64,000 nucleotides of DNA from Sodiomyces alkalinus F11. Its lineage: Eukaryota; Ascomycota; Sordariomycetes; Glomerellales; Plectosphaerellaceae. The DNA lies in the NCBI RefSeq assembly GCF_003711515.1, contig NW_021167082.1:2287691-2351690 (forward strand). The letters are read 5' to 3'. Positions 1-10,534 of this stretch are shown one piece after another (positions within the stretch are counted from its first letter, which is position 1; the number at the start of each line of letters is the position of its first letter). The notes beneath the pieces were generated by a model. That model saw nothing but the letters and a program-made list of their open reading frames with translations. It did no database searches and was not told where the DNA came from. Both the position numbers and the translations under genes were made by a program.

Positions 1-2979
1 GATGCTATCCTAGAAGAAGTTAGCGGCGAGGCGATAATAAGTGCCTTACCATCCTCGGTATCCGGATTAGTCGTGGGCTTTCCTAATTAGGTTAACCTAG
101 GCGTCCTTATCGTTAATCTAGCGTTTAGGGTTTAAATAGACTTTAGTTACTCGGGTTTATAGTAGTCTATCCTTTAAGAATACACGGGTAGTCCTATCTT
201 TAACTTACCAGGCTTCCTTAGGATCTATTCCCCTAAGTACGCGAAAAGTCGTTATAAAGGTAGTTACTTATCGGGGAAACTGACTTTAAGTAAGGTCCTT
301 ATCGAGGATATCGTTAGCTACGACAGGGTTATCGAATTACTTCTTAGCCTTCGTAAGGAAGATTCTATTATCTATAAAGTCGTTTAGGTCTCCTTTGGTA
401 TTATTAGTAGTCTAATTAAAGGGTATTCCGGGTATTTAAGAGAGTTTATCGGCTATAGTATTCTTAGATCCTTTAATATACTAATATCGAAGTCGAAAAG
501 CCGGATCCAGGTAAGCTATTAGGTAATTAGGGTATTAGGGAGGTTAATAGTAGATCCTTTTAACTAGGATAAGAGGGCTTAGGTATCGGTTTCGAGGATA
601 AAGTAAACTCTATAAAGGTAGTTACGTAGGCGCTAAAAGGTCTTTAGGACTCCCCTTAGCTCTAGCTTACTAGTATTATAAACCCTTTCCGTAAAGGACT
701 AGCGACCGTTTTCGTATTATACTATAGCTCTTTTATCCTTAACGTACTAACTATGGATTTTACCCTATCTATCCGTGCTAGCGTTAACGATAAAGTAAAT
801 AACTCCTATGTCTTCGCCGTACTTGATAATAATTAGGATAGGGGTAATAGTAAGGGCTTTCTTAAGGGCGTCTATAGCGTGTTATTAAGGATCCTCCCAC
901 TTAAAGGTAGTATTCTTCCGTGATAGGTAGGTTAGGGGTCTAGTGATAATAGCAAACTTATAAATTCAGACTTAGTAAAAGGTAGTAAGACTAAGGAATA
1001 AACGAAAATTAAAGACTATAGTATACCTTTCCTACTCTCGGACCTTCGTAATAGTAGCTTATTTAGGGGAACCATTATTAGTACTATAGATATGGCCTAT
1101 AATAGTAACCGCTTTCTAATACTACTAGCTTTTAATACCTATAATAATACCTTTAGCTAGCTCTACATTAAGAAGTACTTTATCGATATTAATAATATAC
1201 TCGGCTATAAAACGGCGAATTCTAGGCCTAATTAGGGTATCCTTATAAGTGGTTATCGGTCCTTTTACTATAGTATCGTTAATAAAGAGTCTATAATACT
1301 AGGGAATAAAGTCATAAAGAATACGGGGTATAATATATATAAACTAGGCTACTAAAATAGTAGGCCCCTAAGGAAGGGTATATATCTAATAATAGTCGTA
1401 AAGGTGGTTAGATCTTAAAGCTCCTCGTTAAGGGTAACCTAATTATAGCTAAAGAGAGGTCCAAGAGGGATATAAGCTTATATATAGCAAAATCTTCGAA
1501 GAACTTATTAGCCCTAGGCGGTATAAAGGTATCTTAAAGGGCTATTACGCTAATCCTAGTAGCCGAGTTAATAAGCCGTGTATTACCGTCCTTCTTCTTA
1601 ACTAGGAACTAGGGGTTATAATAAACTATATAGCTCTCCTCCATTATACCTTTTTTTAGGCGGTCCTTTATTATCTACACGATTATAGACGATGGAGCCT
1701 TAGGGATAAGGATCCCCTTCGCCTACTACGCCTTGTAAGGAATCGCTTAAATCTTCTATAAAGGGGCTACCTATTCCTTAAGGCGGCCGTACTTAGTCTA
1801 ATCCTATATAATAGCTGCCTATCGGTTTAGGAGGACCTTTATTAGGAGCTCCTATTCCTTAGGGGTTAAGTAGTCGGTAGTCTTCAGGATAGGGTCGAGT
1901 CTTTTAGGTATAAAGTGCGAATAAGGTATAATTTTAGAAAACTTTAGTATAATTAGACTAATAAACCGCTTATCTTTAGGGTCCTAGTCTTCCTTCTTAA
2001 TTTCTACGAGGATAGTATTCTTCTAATAGAGGTCTTTATTAGGGATACTTCTATTAGACGGAATAGTATTAAGAGGGTAAACCTTAGGAGTCTTAGGCTT
2101 CTATATGGTAAAGATGCCTTCGGGATTAGGGGGATAATATACTTCTTTAATGAGATCCTAGGACTTCCACCTCTTAGGCTAGTATAGCCTTTTCGTTATA
2201 ACCGCGGCTATACTAGTAATACTATCCTCCTCTTTCTTTAAAGAATTAAGCGCTCTTATTTAGGAATTATCCTATATTATCAGGTCCTTCCGAAAATATA
2301 AGTCTAAGAGGCTATTAGGGTAATTAGTCTATTAGTAGTATAGAAAAGTCGAAAAATATAAGTGGTTAGTATAAGTTAGTGGTTATTATATAGTTATAGT
2401 TATTTTATAGGGAGCCTCCGCGATATAGCTCTTATATACTCGGCCCTAATTTCGTGGTATCGCCCTTGAGGCTATATAAAGTCTTTACGTTAAGGGCTTT
2501 ACCTCCTCTGTAAATATAAAGGCTACTAAAGTAGTAGTATCCTTATTATCTAAATTAAAAGAAATATCGTTATCGCCCTTGTTCTTTATCTCCTCCTCCT
2601 CCTCCTTCTTCGCCCCTTAGTTAGGCGAACCGCTAGTCCTATTATTACTCGATATTAAAGTAACGGCCCCAGACTAACTATAAAGGACGCCGTCCTCCCC
2701 CTATTATCCGATACTTAGATTAATTAAATCCTCTTCCTCTTAACGCTTCTCCTCCTCTTTAAACTTAGGCTAGCTTTATCTATAAGGGCGGTTAACGACC
2801 TATTCCCTATTAGCGACTAGGACGAATATACGAGTATCCCCGTAGGTAAAGTCTATATCGATCTATCCGTCCCTATAAGGAAAAAAGGCGTGACTATCGA
2901 GTAAGAATAGTAGGCTAAGAAGTATTCTAAGTCCTATCCCCTCGATTACTATAAAATCAACCTTCCTATACTAGTCCCC
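1..2979 (-). mobile_element. Gypsy G2, pol part (RIP-degraded, runs off left edge)
   Basis: Read on the minus strand, this stretch keeps the outline of an LTR-retrotransposon polymerase of the Gypsy order. A block near 1585-1615 reads like the fingers motif FLVKKKDG. A conserved palm region follows down to about 1030. Near 430-480 a remnant reads YIKGSKN followed by an ADKLS-like stretch, which resembles the end of a retroviral-type RNase H. Many in-phase TAG/TAA codons sit where CAG, CAA or TGG would be expected, as RIP produces. The 2700-2979 part encodes a protease-proximal region that continues at 10535 once the inserted G1 element is removed. The element is dead, and its integrase and 3' LTR lie outside the window. 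Family-level identity is solid; exact domain borders are not. Confidence 0.75.
2975..2979. repeat. Target-site duplication of G1, left copy (TCCCC)
   Basis: The five bases TCCCC immediately precede the 5' LTR of G1 and recur immediately after its 3' LTR (10535-10539). A 5-bp duplication is normal for Gypsy integrases. It fixes both ends of the element and shows the insertion was a single transposition event into G2. Confidence 0.85.
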
Positions 2980-3183
2980 TGTTATAGGCTAGGGCCCGCG
3001 GAATAGTCCCCGGCAGTGGCCGGGACTAAGAAGCACGGACCTCCTAGTAAGGTCCGTGCGATCCTATATATACTTAGTCGTCTATACACCGCGTAGACTT
3101 TTCCTTTTCTCCTTTCCTTCCCTAGTTCGAATAATCTATATTTTCGGCCTTAATACGTGAATAACTTTTAATAAGCCGTTATA
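2980..3183 (+). repeat. 5' LTR of G1
   Basis: The LTR starts TGTTATAGGC and ends CCGTTATA (ancestral TGTT...TTACA after allowing for RIP). It aligns over its whole length with 10331-10534 and 36231-36435. A polypyrimidine block (CTTTTCCTTTTCTCC) near 3100 is shared by all three copies and may belong to the LTR promoter region. Confidence 0.9.
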
Positions 3184-6100
3184 TATTCGAACTTATAAGA
3201 TCATAAGCTTTCATACTTATATAAAAAGAGGTCCTAGCTATTTCGCCCCAAGCCCACTAAAGGGTTAAGGGCAGGTTATAGAGACCTTATATAATAAGAT
3301 CGATAAATGTGTATTATAACGCGTATAAGAAGCGGTAAGGATATATATCGCCCCTATTTATAATATAATCGCTATCCTATAAGTAGCCTTTAAGAGGTCT
3401 TAACTTAACCTATACCTCGTACCTACCACGTATATAATACCTACCTTAGTCGTTACGCCCTCGCCCGTATATAGGCCCCTAAAGGTAGAGACTGCTATAC
3501 TTATCCCACTACCGTTACTGGCACCCACGCTCTTATACCGGGTATAGTAGGTCGCCGTCCCCGTAAAATTTAGTAAGAATCACACGGAATATACCGCTTA
3601 GTCCTAGGCTATACGACTAAAACTTAAACTCGATAGCCCGCTATTTTATAGTAATAAAAAGGCGTAGTATTTAATTAACGCGTGCTTAAATACCTAGCCT
3701 AAGTAGGTGGTTAGCACCTTCTTCGGTAATAAATGTATAAACGGTGAATTTAACCTAAAGAATTTTATAGCCTACCTTAACTACACGTATAAGGACCGTA
3801 ACGAATAAGGTCGCGCTACTAATACCCTTAGAGCGAGAAGGTAACAACCCGATTAGCCGTTCGCACGCTTCCTCCTGACTTTTAAAAAGGACCTAATATA
3901 GGTAGGAGGCTATAACTAGGTAGACTATCTTAAGATATTCTTCCCTAACGGTGCCCTAAACGATAGGCTATATAATAGCCTAGTAATAGCTCGCCTCCCC
4001 GATACCTATACCGAGTAGGTTAATAAAGTGTACACGATCTCGTAGAGATAAAAGGGTATTACTAAGTCGTACTAACTAATTCCTATTGCCCGTAAACCGG
4101 CTAAGGACGCTAACGGCGATATCGCTATAGGTAGAGTTAATAAGGTCGGCGAGTCTAAAAGGATCTAGTTAAAACCTAATAGCTACGCGAATATTATATA
4201 TTAGAACTACTAGAAAAAGGGCTATATCTAATAGTATTATAAGAGTAAGAAAGATATAGTAGTATAGATATCCCCTTAAAAGAAGGAACCCGAAAATATT
4301 CCCGAAAATACCGAAGACTCGGAAAAAGAGTAGCTTTAGTATAAAATCGGGTACCAGAGCCGATAACGCGAGAGTAACACGAGTCGGAGGAGTTTAAACT
4401 GCTATTATAGAGTAAGTTAGTATTAATCTAAGTAAGAGTTAATAGTAATAGGTTAATAAACGCTTTTATAGATATAAGTTATAATTACTATACCGCTATA
4501 AATAAGACGTTTACTCGAGAAATACGTTTACCGTTAATCGATAAGAAGAAATGACTACTAAAAAGCTTCTCGGGTAAGACTAAACCGGCTAATAACGCCG
4601 GTATCGTAGTCTTTACGCTAGATATATAAGGGTATACTAAGCGCGTTTTCGCGTATATAATACTAGGTCTAGACTAGGATCTTTGTCTTAGGCTTTTATA
4701 GACAGAATATAACGGTATAGTCCTCCACGCTAAGCAATAAAGGCTCCGCTATAGAGTAGCCGATATCGATATCTAATTTTAGGGCGAAAAGGAGCCGAAG
4801 GCAGTATAAGAGATCTATACTATAATACTAGTAACGGGGTTTATATTGGTAGGATTATATAGATAACTACGGTACTAAAGGGGAAAAAGATAGGAAAAGG
4901 GCTTATAGGCTATATTATTAAAAGATATCGAAAAGGCCCTAAGTATAAAGGAACTAGTAAACCCACGAGAATACGTCTCTAAGAGTATTATATAAGAGTT
5001 TGGCGACTTATTTACGCCCTTATACTCTATACGCCTACCCCTATACTAACCTAGCGCCGACTATAACGTCCACTTATAGAAGGATAGTAGTAGTAACGAA
5101 TAAGCCTTACTATAGGGTCCGCTCTAGAATATATCGCGTAAAAAGCGCCTTATATTATAGAAGGCGATAACGGATCTAATACATAAGGGATTGACTCGTG
5201 CGAGTAGCTTAGCGGCCGCCGTGCCCGTATTATTCGTAAGGAAGCTAGGAGGCGGCCTTTAATTTTACTATAACTACCGTGCCCTAAATACGATTACTTA
5301 ATAAGATCGCTACTTATTCCCCCTGATTATAAAGACCCTATATAACCTAGCTAAGACGAAGTGGTTTACTAAATTATATATTATCACCGCCTTTTATAAG
5401 ATATGGATAGTACCTAGGTATAAGTATAAGACTATATTCCGTACTCGGTTTAGACTATTCGAGTAGTTAGTATACCCTTTTAGGTTAACCGGCACGCCTA
5501 TAATATTCTAGAGATATATTAACGTATCGTTATAGGAGTTCCTTAACGATTTTATCTCCGCGTATATAGACGATATCCTAATTTACTTCGACGGATCTTA
5601 TAAGGACTATAAAGAGAAGGTACGGTAAGTACTTAGTGCCTTTATAGACGCTAGGCTAAACCTTAACCCGAATAAATACGAGTTTAGCGTTAAGACGGTT
5701 AAATACCTAGGGTTTATTATTATAGCGGAAAGGGTATTTTACGACCCCGAGAAACTTAAGGCTATTATAGAATATAAAGCGTTAGTCTCCACGACTAGAG
5801 TGCGAAGTTTCTTAGGGTTCGCTAACTTCTATAAGATATTTATCCGCGACTTTATAGCTAGTACGGTACTACTTACGGCCTTAATAAAGAAGAACGCCAT
5901 ATTCTACTAGGGCCCCCTATAAGAAGTAGCTTTTAAGAAGCTAAAGCAGAGGTTCTAGGAAGAGCCTTACCTACAATAATAGTAACCCGGAAGGAAGACC
6001 TAGCTAGAAACGGATTATTTAGGGTTCGCGCTAGGTAGTATATTCTTATAGAAAGACGAATAAGGATATAAGTGTATTATTATATACTACTCACGCCGTC

Positions 6101-8110
6101 TTAACCCTGCCGGGTATAACTACCCGATTTATAATAAGGAGATACTAGCGATTATAGACTGCTTATAGGTTTAGAAAGCCGAGCTTATAGGTAGCGGCCG
6201 GTTCTAGATTTACTCCGATTATAAAGCGCTTAAATACTTTATAACTAAAAGAGCCCTAACTAAGCGCTAGAGTCGCTAAGTAGCTAAGCTCGCCTAGTAC
6301 GACTTCGTATTAGAGTATAGGCGAGGGGCTAATAATGTTATAGCCGATATACTCTTATATTAAGAGTAGGATATACCTAAGAATTCTTCCGATATCCGAG
6401 AGCAGTGGAGGTATATCTAGATAATCCCCGATATAACTATCTCCCCCCGGGTATATCTAGTAAGGGTAATATTACCGGAGCTAACCACGGTCTTTAAACT
6501 AGACTCTAACCTATAACGATTATAGGATAAAGCTAGGGCCACCGATAAGCGTTATTAAAGCGTCCTTACCGTCATAGTAGCGGGAGAGCGGAGTTTTCCC
6601 CCTAAGCTAAAGCTTAAAATATAGATCGCTAAGTATAGAATCGACTAAGGATAGCTAATATTTTATAACCACCTATAAGTACTAGGAGATAGCGATAATA
6701 GAGTTAGCTACCCGTTATAAGGCTATCTCGCATAAGCGATCTATGACTTAGTAGTTAGCGAATACTTAGATAAGGATAATAATATTACCCTAATCGTCTA
6801 TTCTTTTAGCCCGGTATAAATTAAGATATTAGAAGATTCGTGCGGAACTACGATATATACTAAGCTAGCCACGTATAAAGGGGTACGAAAAAAGGATTAC
6901 TACGCCTACTCCCTATATTAGAGCGAATCTTCTATAATATCGCTATAGACTTTATAACGGACCTACTACTTACCCGTGAGGGTAAGTATAAATACCTATA
7001 GCTAATCACCGCCCGACTCTTAGAATCGGTAACGCTTAAAGCGATAAATACTATAAATACTAAAGCCTATACTAAGCGGTTCTTACTATACTATTATAGA
7101 TTCCACGGAATACCGAAGCCTATTATTAGCGGTAAGGGGTTAAACTAAACTAGCCGCTTTTAGCGATACTTTTATGAACTCACGGGTATTAAATAATAAC
7201 TAAAGACCGTATACTACCCGTAGATAGATAGAGGCCCTAAACGTATTAACTAGGAAATTTAAGCCTATTTACGGGCGTATACGTATTACGCCTAAGATAA
7301 TTAGAATACATTAGTACTAACAGCGTAACTAGCCTTAAATAACCGGGTAAACTTAATAATCTAAATAAGCCCGTTTTGCCTATAGTATAGATACTACGCG
7401 AATCCTCTCTAAGTTACTAAAACCACGCCGACTAATAAATATAAGGCTTCTGCGCAGGACTCACTAAGTCGCCTTAAGAAAGCTACCTAGTTTATATAAG
7501 CCGTGATAGCCGCTATATAACTACGCTAAGAGGGGTTAGTAAACTGCTAGCGTTACCCTACTAAAAGGTTCGAAAAGGATAACCTTATATAGTTAGATAT
7601 CGGTAATTACTCCTCGCTATATACTATTAAAAAAGCTTACCTAGCTTTACCATAAGTATAAGGTTATAAAAGTTATTAACTCGTATATCGTAGAACTAAA
7701 TATCCCCTTATAGATTTATAACCGTTTCCACGTAAATCTCTTACAGTAAGCCGACCACGACCCCCTACTAGGGTAAACGATAATAGACCCCTAGCCGCTA
7801 CTAATGCGCGAAAGGCTAGATAGGGAGGAGGAATAGGTAATAGAGGAAGTCCTCTACGCCTATACCTAAAAGCGAGGTCACGGTAAAGTTCGCGAAGTAT
7901 TAGTATAATAGAAGGGCTATATAGAACTAATATAGGAACCGCTTAAGATCCGATAGGAGATATAAGTATTTAACGAATTCGAGAAAATACACGGCCCGGT
8001 ATAGTTAAACGATAGACCTTTATAATAATACACGAAGGAGATACAGATATAAAAGAAGGCTAATACGGGGGCCAGGAGGATAAGGACTAAGAATAAGATT
8101 ATATTAGAGT
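3184..8110 (+). pseudogene. G1 gag-pol remnant
   Basis: Gag-like coding occupies roughly 3290-4420, followed by a possible protease block near 4460-4560. Reverse transcriptase spans about 5260-5730. Its catalytic motif survives as YIDDILIY at 5563-5586, and the block ending in YLGFII-like residues follows near 5700. RNase H is recognisable at about 6040-6370 (SRRLNPAGYNYPI-like, then a DYKALKYF block and EYRRGANNVIAD). Integrase core remnants lie at about 6880-7400, with an FHGIPKPII-like stretch and a YYP/TD-like stretch. The broken codons are mostly TAG/TAA at positions expected to be Q or W. No intact frame remains. Confidence 0.85.
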
Positions 8111-8124
8111 TATACCCCCGCGCT
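8111..8124. repeat. SINE copy 1 target-site duplication, left
   Basis: TATACCCCCGCGCT occurs here and again at 8609-8622, directly bracketing the SINE. A perfect 14-bp duplication is typical of LINE-type endonuclease (target-primed) insertion and is longer than LTR-element duplications. Confidence 0.9.
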
Positions 8125-8371
8125 TTGTTATTTTTTTTAATTTAATACGTGTATATAGCTCTAAAGCTATAGCACGAGTCTATTAAGAAGACTAAGCCTA
8201 TAACGAGTATCTAGTTATTTATATAACTTATATATAAAAGTAAAGAATATACGAAGCATAATTATTAGTCCGGGACTTATCCTTAAGTGGTGGTGCGCGC
8301 TCCCCGTAGTTCCCTAGGCTCTAAGGCTTAATCGTCGTAAGTGTGTGGGTGCGCTTAATTACGCGTAATAG

Positions 8372-8407
8372 GGTATATACCCTCCCCCCCTAAGGAGGGT
8401 ATATACC
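8372..8407 (-). repeat. Perfect 14-bp hairpin in SINE body
   Basis: GGTATATACCCTCC at 8372-8385 pairs perfectly with 8394-8407 around an 8-base loop. The same palindrome is present in SINE copy 2 at about 19807-19842 with small changes. It is therefore an ancestral part of the element, not a RIP accident. Confidence 0.8.
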
Positions 8408-8539
8408 GAGAGAGGCAGTATGGTTCTACTTATTAGTGCGTAAGCTAATAAATATCTCCCCGAATAAGCGGGGACCCCTATAACGTGTAGGAGCTCTGGG
8501 TAGGTCGCGCGGCGAATTAAAAAATTCGCGCGCGCGATT

Positions 8540-8608
8540 AAGGGGAGTAGGATTCGAACCCATAGCCTTACGCGGCCACTAGGCGTGTCTACCACCTACG
8601 CTATCTCC
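8540..8608 (-). other. tRNA-like head of SINE copy 1
   Basis: On the minus strand the head has a D arm GCGT...ACGC with an 11-base loop and a TTCGAAT T-loop preceded by ATGGG. The B box GGTTCGAATCC is intact and the A box reads TAGCGTAGGTGG. No canonical 7-base anticodon loop can be folded, so this is not a working tRNA gene. Confidence 0.75.
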
Positions 8609-8622
8609 TATACCCCCGCGCT
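8609..8622. repeat. SINE copy 1 target-site duplication, right
   Basis: This is the second copy of TATACCCCCGCGCT, directly abutting the SINE tRNA-like head. See 8111-8124. Confidence 0.9.
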
Positions 8623-10330
8623 ACTTAACTTAGGAGTAGATAAAAACTAAGTAAACCCCTAAAAACGACTAAAATAACCTAAATAATATAAATAACCTAT
8701 TCCCCTATAATCTCCCCCTCTTCTAGCTCCTTCTTTTATAAGGTTATACTGTCTCGGCAGTACCTACCTATAACTCCTCCTAAGGAGGAGTCGAAGCGAG
8801 TATAGCCTTAGGAGTAGCCCCCGGATTATCCTTAGTAGCGAAAGGGGTTATAGCTATATAGTGCTTATATACGTGGCGGATAGAGTAAAAGAGGTTATAA
8901 ACCTTTTACGATATTATAGTAATGTTATTATTCATATCCTTTAGCCTTTACGATACCTTCTTAAGCATCTTATCTATATTATAGATAAAGGCGGCGATAT
9001 TATTAAGGGTTTATACTATACTTACCTAAAACTCGGTAATAGTAGACGGGGTAGTAGTAGACAGGACGGCGGCGGCGGTAGGCGGGGCGGTACTAGGAGC
9101 AGGAGCGGTAATAGGGGCGGGAGCGGTAATAGGGGCGGCGGCGATAAGGGCAGTAGCGATAGTAGGAGCAGGGGCCTATAAAGGACCGGCGACGTTTGTA
9201 CCCGACTTAGCTAGGCTAAAAGCGACCTAAAAACGTCTATAAGTATCCTAAAACTAATAACGATACTATATGGAAGACTTAGTACTAAGACTACCACACG
9301 AAGGGCGGAGGCAAACTTATATCTTTACTATTAGAATCTTTATTTATAGCGCGGGCGGTATCTTATAAACTGTTAGCGGCGTTGTAAGCGGTAGGGGGGA
9401 GCTATATTACGCGTTAGTCGCGGTCACTACGCGTATAACTAGCACGCTTACCTCGGAGAATTTATAAGTACGATAAGAATACTCGTAATATTTAGCGTCG
9501 GTATACACGGTACCAGGACGTAACTAATAATAACACTTAACGGTATATTCCTGCTTATACTACCGGGTAGCGTACTACGCGTAGGGTGCGAGGCGGCGCG
9601 GACTAGGCGGGTTCTTAGGGGCTCTACGCTTCTTAGAGGGGGGAGTTAGAGTCTACTTAGTATTAGTTACGGCCAACCTTGTAACTAATAGTAACACGGA
9701 TAGAACTTATTATTATCGCTACTATCCTTATAAAGGCGTTTACTAAGTAAAGCGAAATCAGATATCTACTAACGGTTAGCCACGGTATTAAACTATAGGT
9801 AAGGCGTGTACCGATTTATAGTAAGGAGGCTACTTATAGCTTAAGATATAAGCTATTCCTTAGCGATATTAGTTCTACTAATAAGGGACCCGCGAGGTAT
9901 CTCGGGGCTACTCACGATATAAAAGATAATTAAAAAACAAAAAGAAATATGAAACCAGAAGCTATAGAAGAGGAAGAAAATAGTAAAAACGAGGAATGGT
10001 AAGAGATTTATTTTACTACCCTTCCTAAGCGGTTTTGGGGGAAGGAATAACCCCCGGTTATATATTCGGCAGGCTCGTTATTTATAACGAGTATACACGC
10101 CAGCGAGGAACTCACGATAGCACCGCTATATAGGAGCTCCTTTATACTATTTCAGCCTTAAAAGGATCTTAGCTATTACGGATTACCTCCTTTTAAGGGA
10201 GCCTTTAATAGAATCGAATAAAGGAAGCTATTTGTAGCTTATACACGGGGAGGCTAAAGTAATATAAGGTTATAACCGGGCGACCACGATACGACTAAAA
10301 CCTCGCCTCTGGCGGGGGATAGGGGGGGTA
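8623..10330 (+). other. G1 tail between integrase and 3' LTR
   Basis: About 1.7 kb separates the pol remnant from the 3' LTR, which is long for a simple Gypsy element. No plus-strand domain is recognisable. On the minus strand 9030-9200 would encode an Ala/Pro/Thr-rich low-complexity stretch and 9480-9640 a less repetitive stretch. A decayed antisense or extra ORF is therefore possible. At 10308-10330 a purine-rich run (GGGGGATAGGGGGGG) directly precedes the LTR and fits a polypurine tract. No intact gene. Confidence 0.5.
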
Positions 10331-10534
10331 TATTACGGGCTAAGGCCCGCGGAATAATCCCCGGTAATAGCCCGGACTAAGAAGCACGGACCTTCTAGTA
10401 AGGCCTATACGATCCTATATATAGTTAGCCGCCTATATACCGCGCAGACTTTTCCTTTTCTCCTTTCCTTTCTTAGTTCGAATAGTCTATATTTTCGGCC
10501 TTAATACATAAACAACTTTTAATAAGCCGTTATA
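10331..10534 (+). repeat. 3' LTR of G1
   Basis: This is a 204-bp partner of 2980-3183, starting TATTACGGGC (TG changed to TA by RIP) and ending GTTATA. It is followed at 10535-10539 by the TCCCC target duplication. Confidence 0.9.

Larger units (their letters stand above)
8125..8608 (-). mobile_element. tRNA-derived SINE, copy 1
   Basis: This is a 484-bp unit on the minus strand. Its 5' end (at 8608) is a tRNA-like head with A and B boxes of a type-2 Pol III promoter. A ~400-bp body follows, then a 3' end rich in A (seen as the T-run at 8131-8138). Perfect 14-bp duplications flank it. It matches 19606-20091 end to end in the opposite orientation. The body holds three hairpins: GAATT-centred (8515-8533), TCCCCG/CGGGGA (about 8457-8473), and a 14-bp perfect stem (8372-8385 with 8394-8407). 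It encodes no protein. I do not recognise the family by name. Confidence 0.85.
2980..10534 (+). mobile_element. Complete Gypsy LTR retrotransposon G1 (RIP-inactivated)
   Basis: The element is bounded by two 204-bp LTRs (2980-3183 and 10331-10534) and a perfect TCCCC target duplication. Internal order on the plus strand is gag, protease, reverse transcriptase, RNase H, integrase, then a ~1.7 kb tail. That is the pol order of Gypsy/Metaviridae. It carries a SINE at 8125-8608 that is not part of it. It is inserted in the opposite-strand element G2. RIP stop codons break every frame, so it can only move in trans, if at all. A deleted relative is at 36231-37796. Confidence 0.9.

Noticed and set aside
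8359..8595. Open frame of 78 codons on the minus strand
   Set aside because: It lies inside the SINE, running through the tRNA-like head and body hairpins. It has no similarity to a protein family and no matching open frame in SINE copy 2.
8540..8608. A working tRNA gene
   Set aside because: D and T arms fold well, but the anticodon arm cannot form a 7-base loop. The same head starts a 485-bp repeated unit with target duplications, so it is a SINE promoter.
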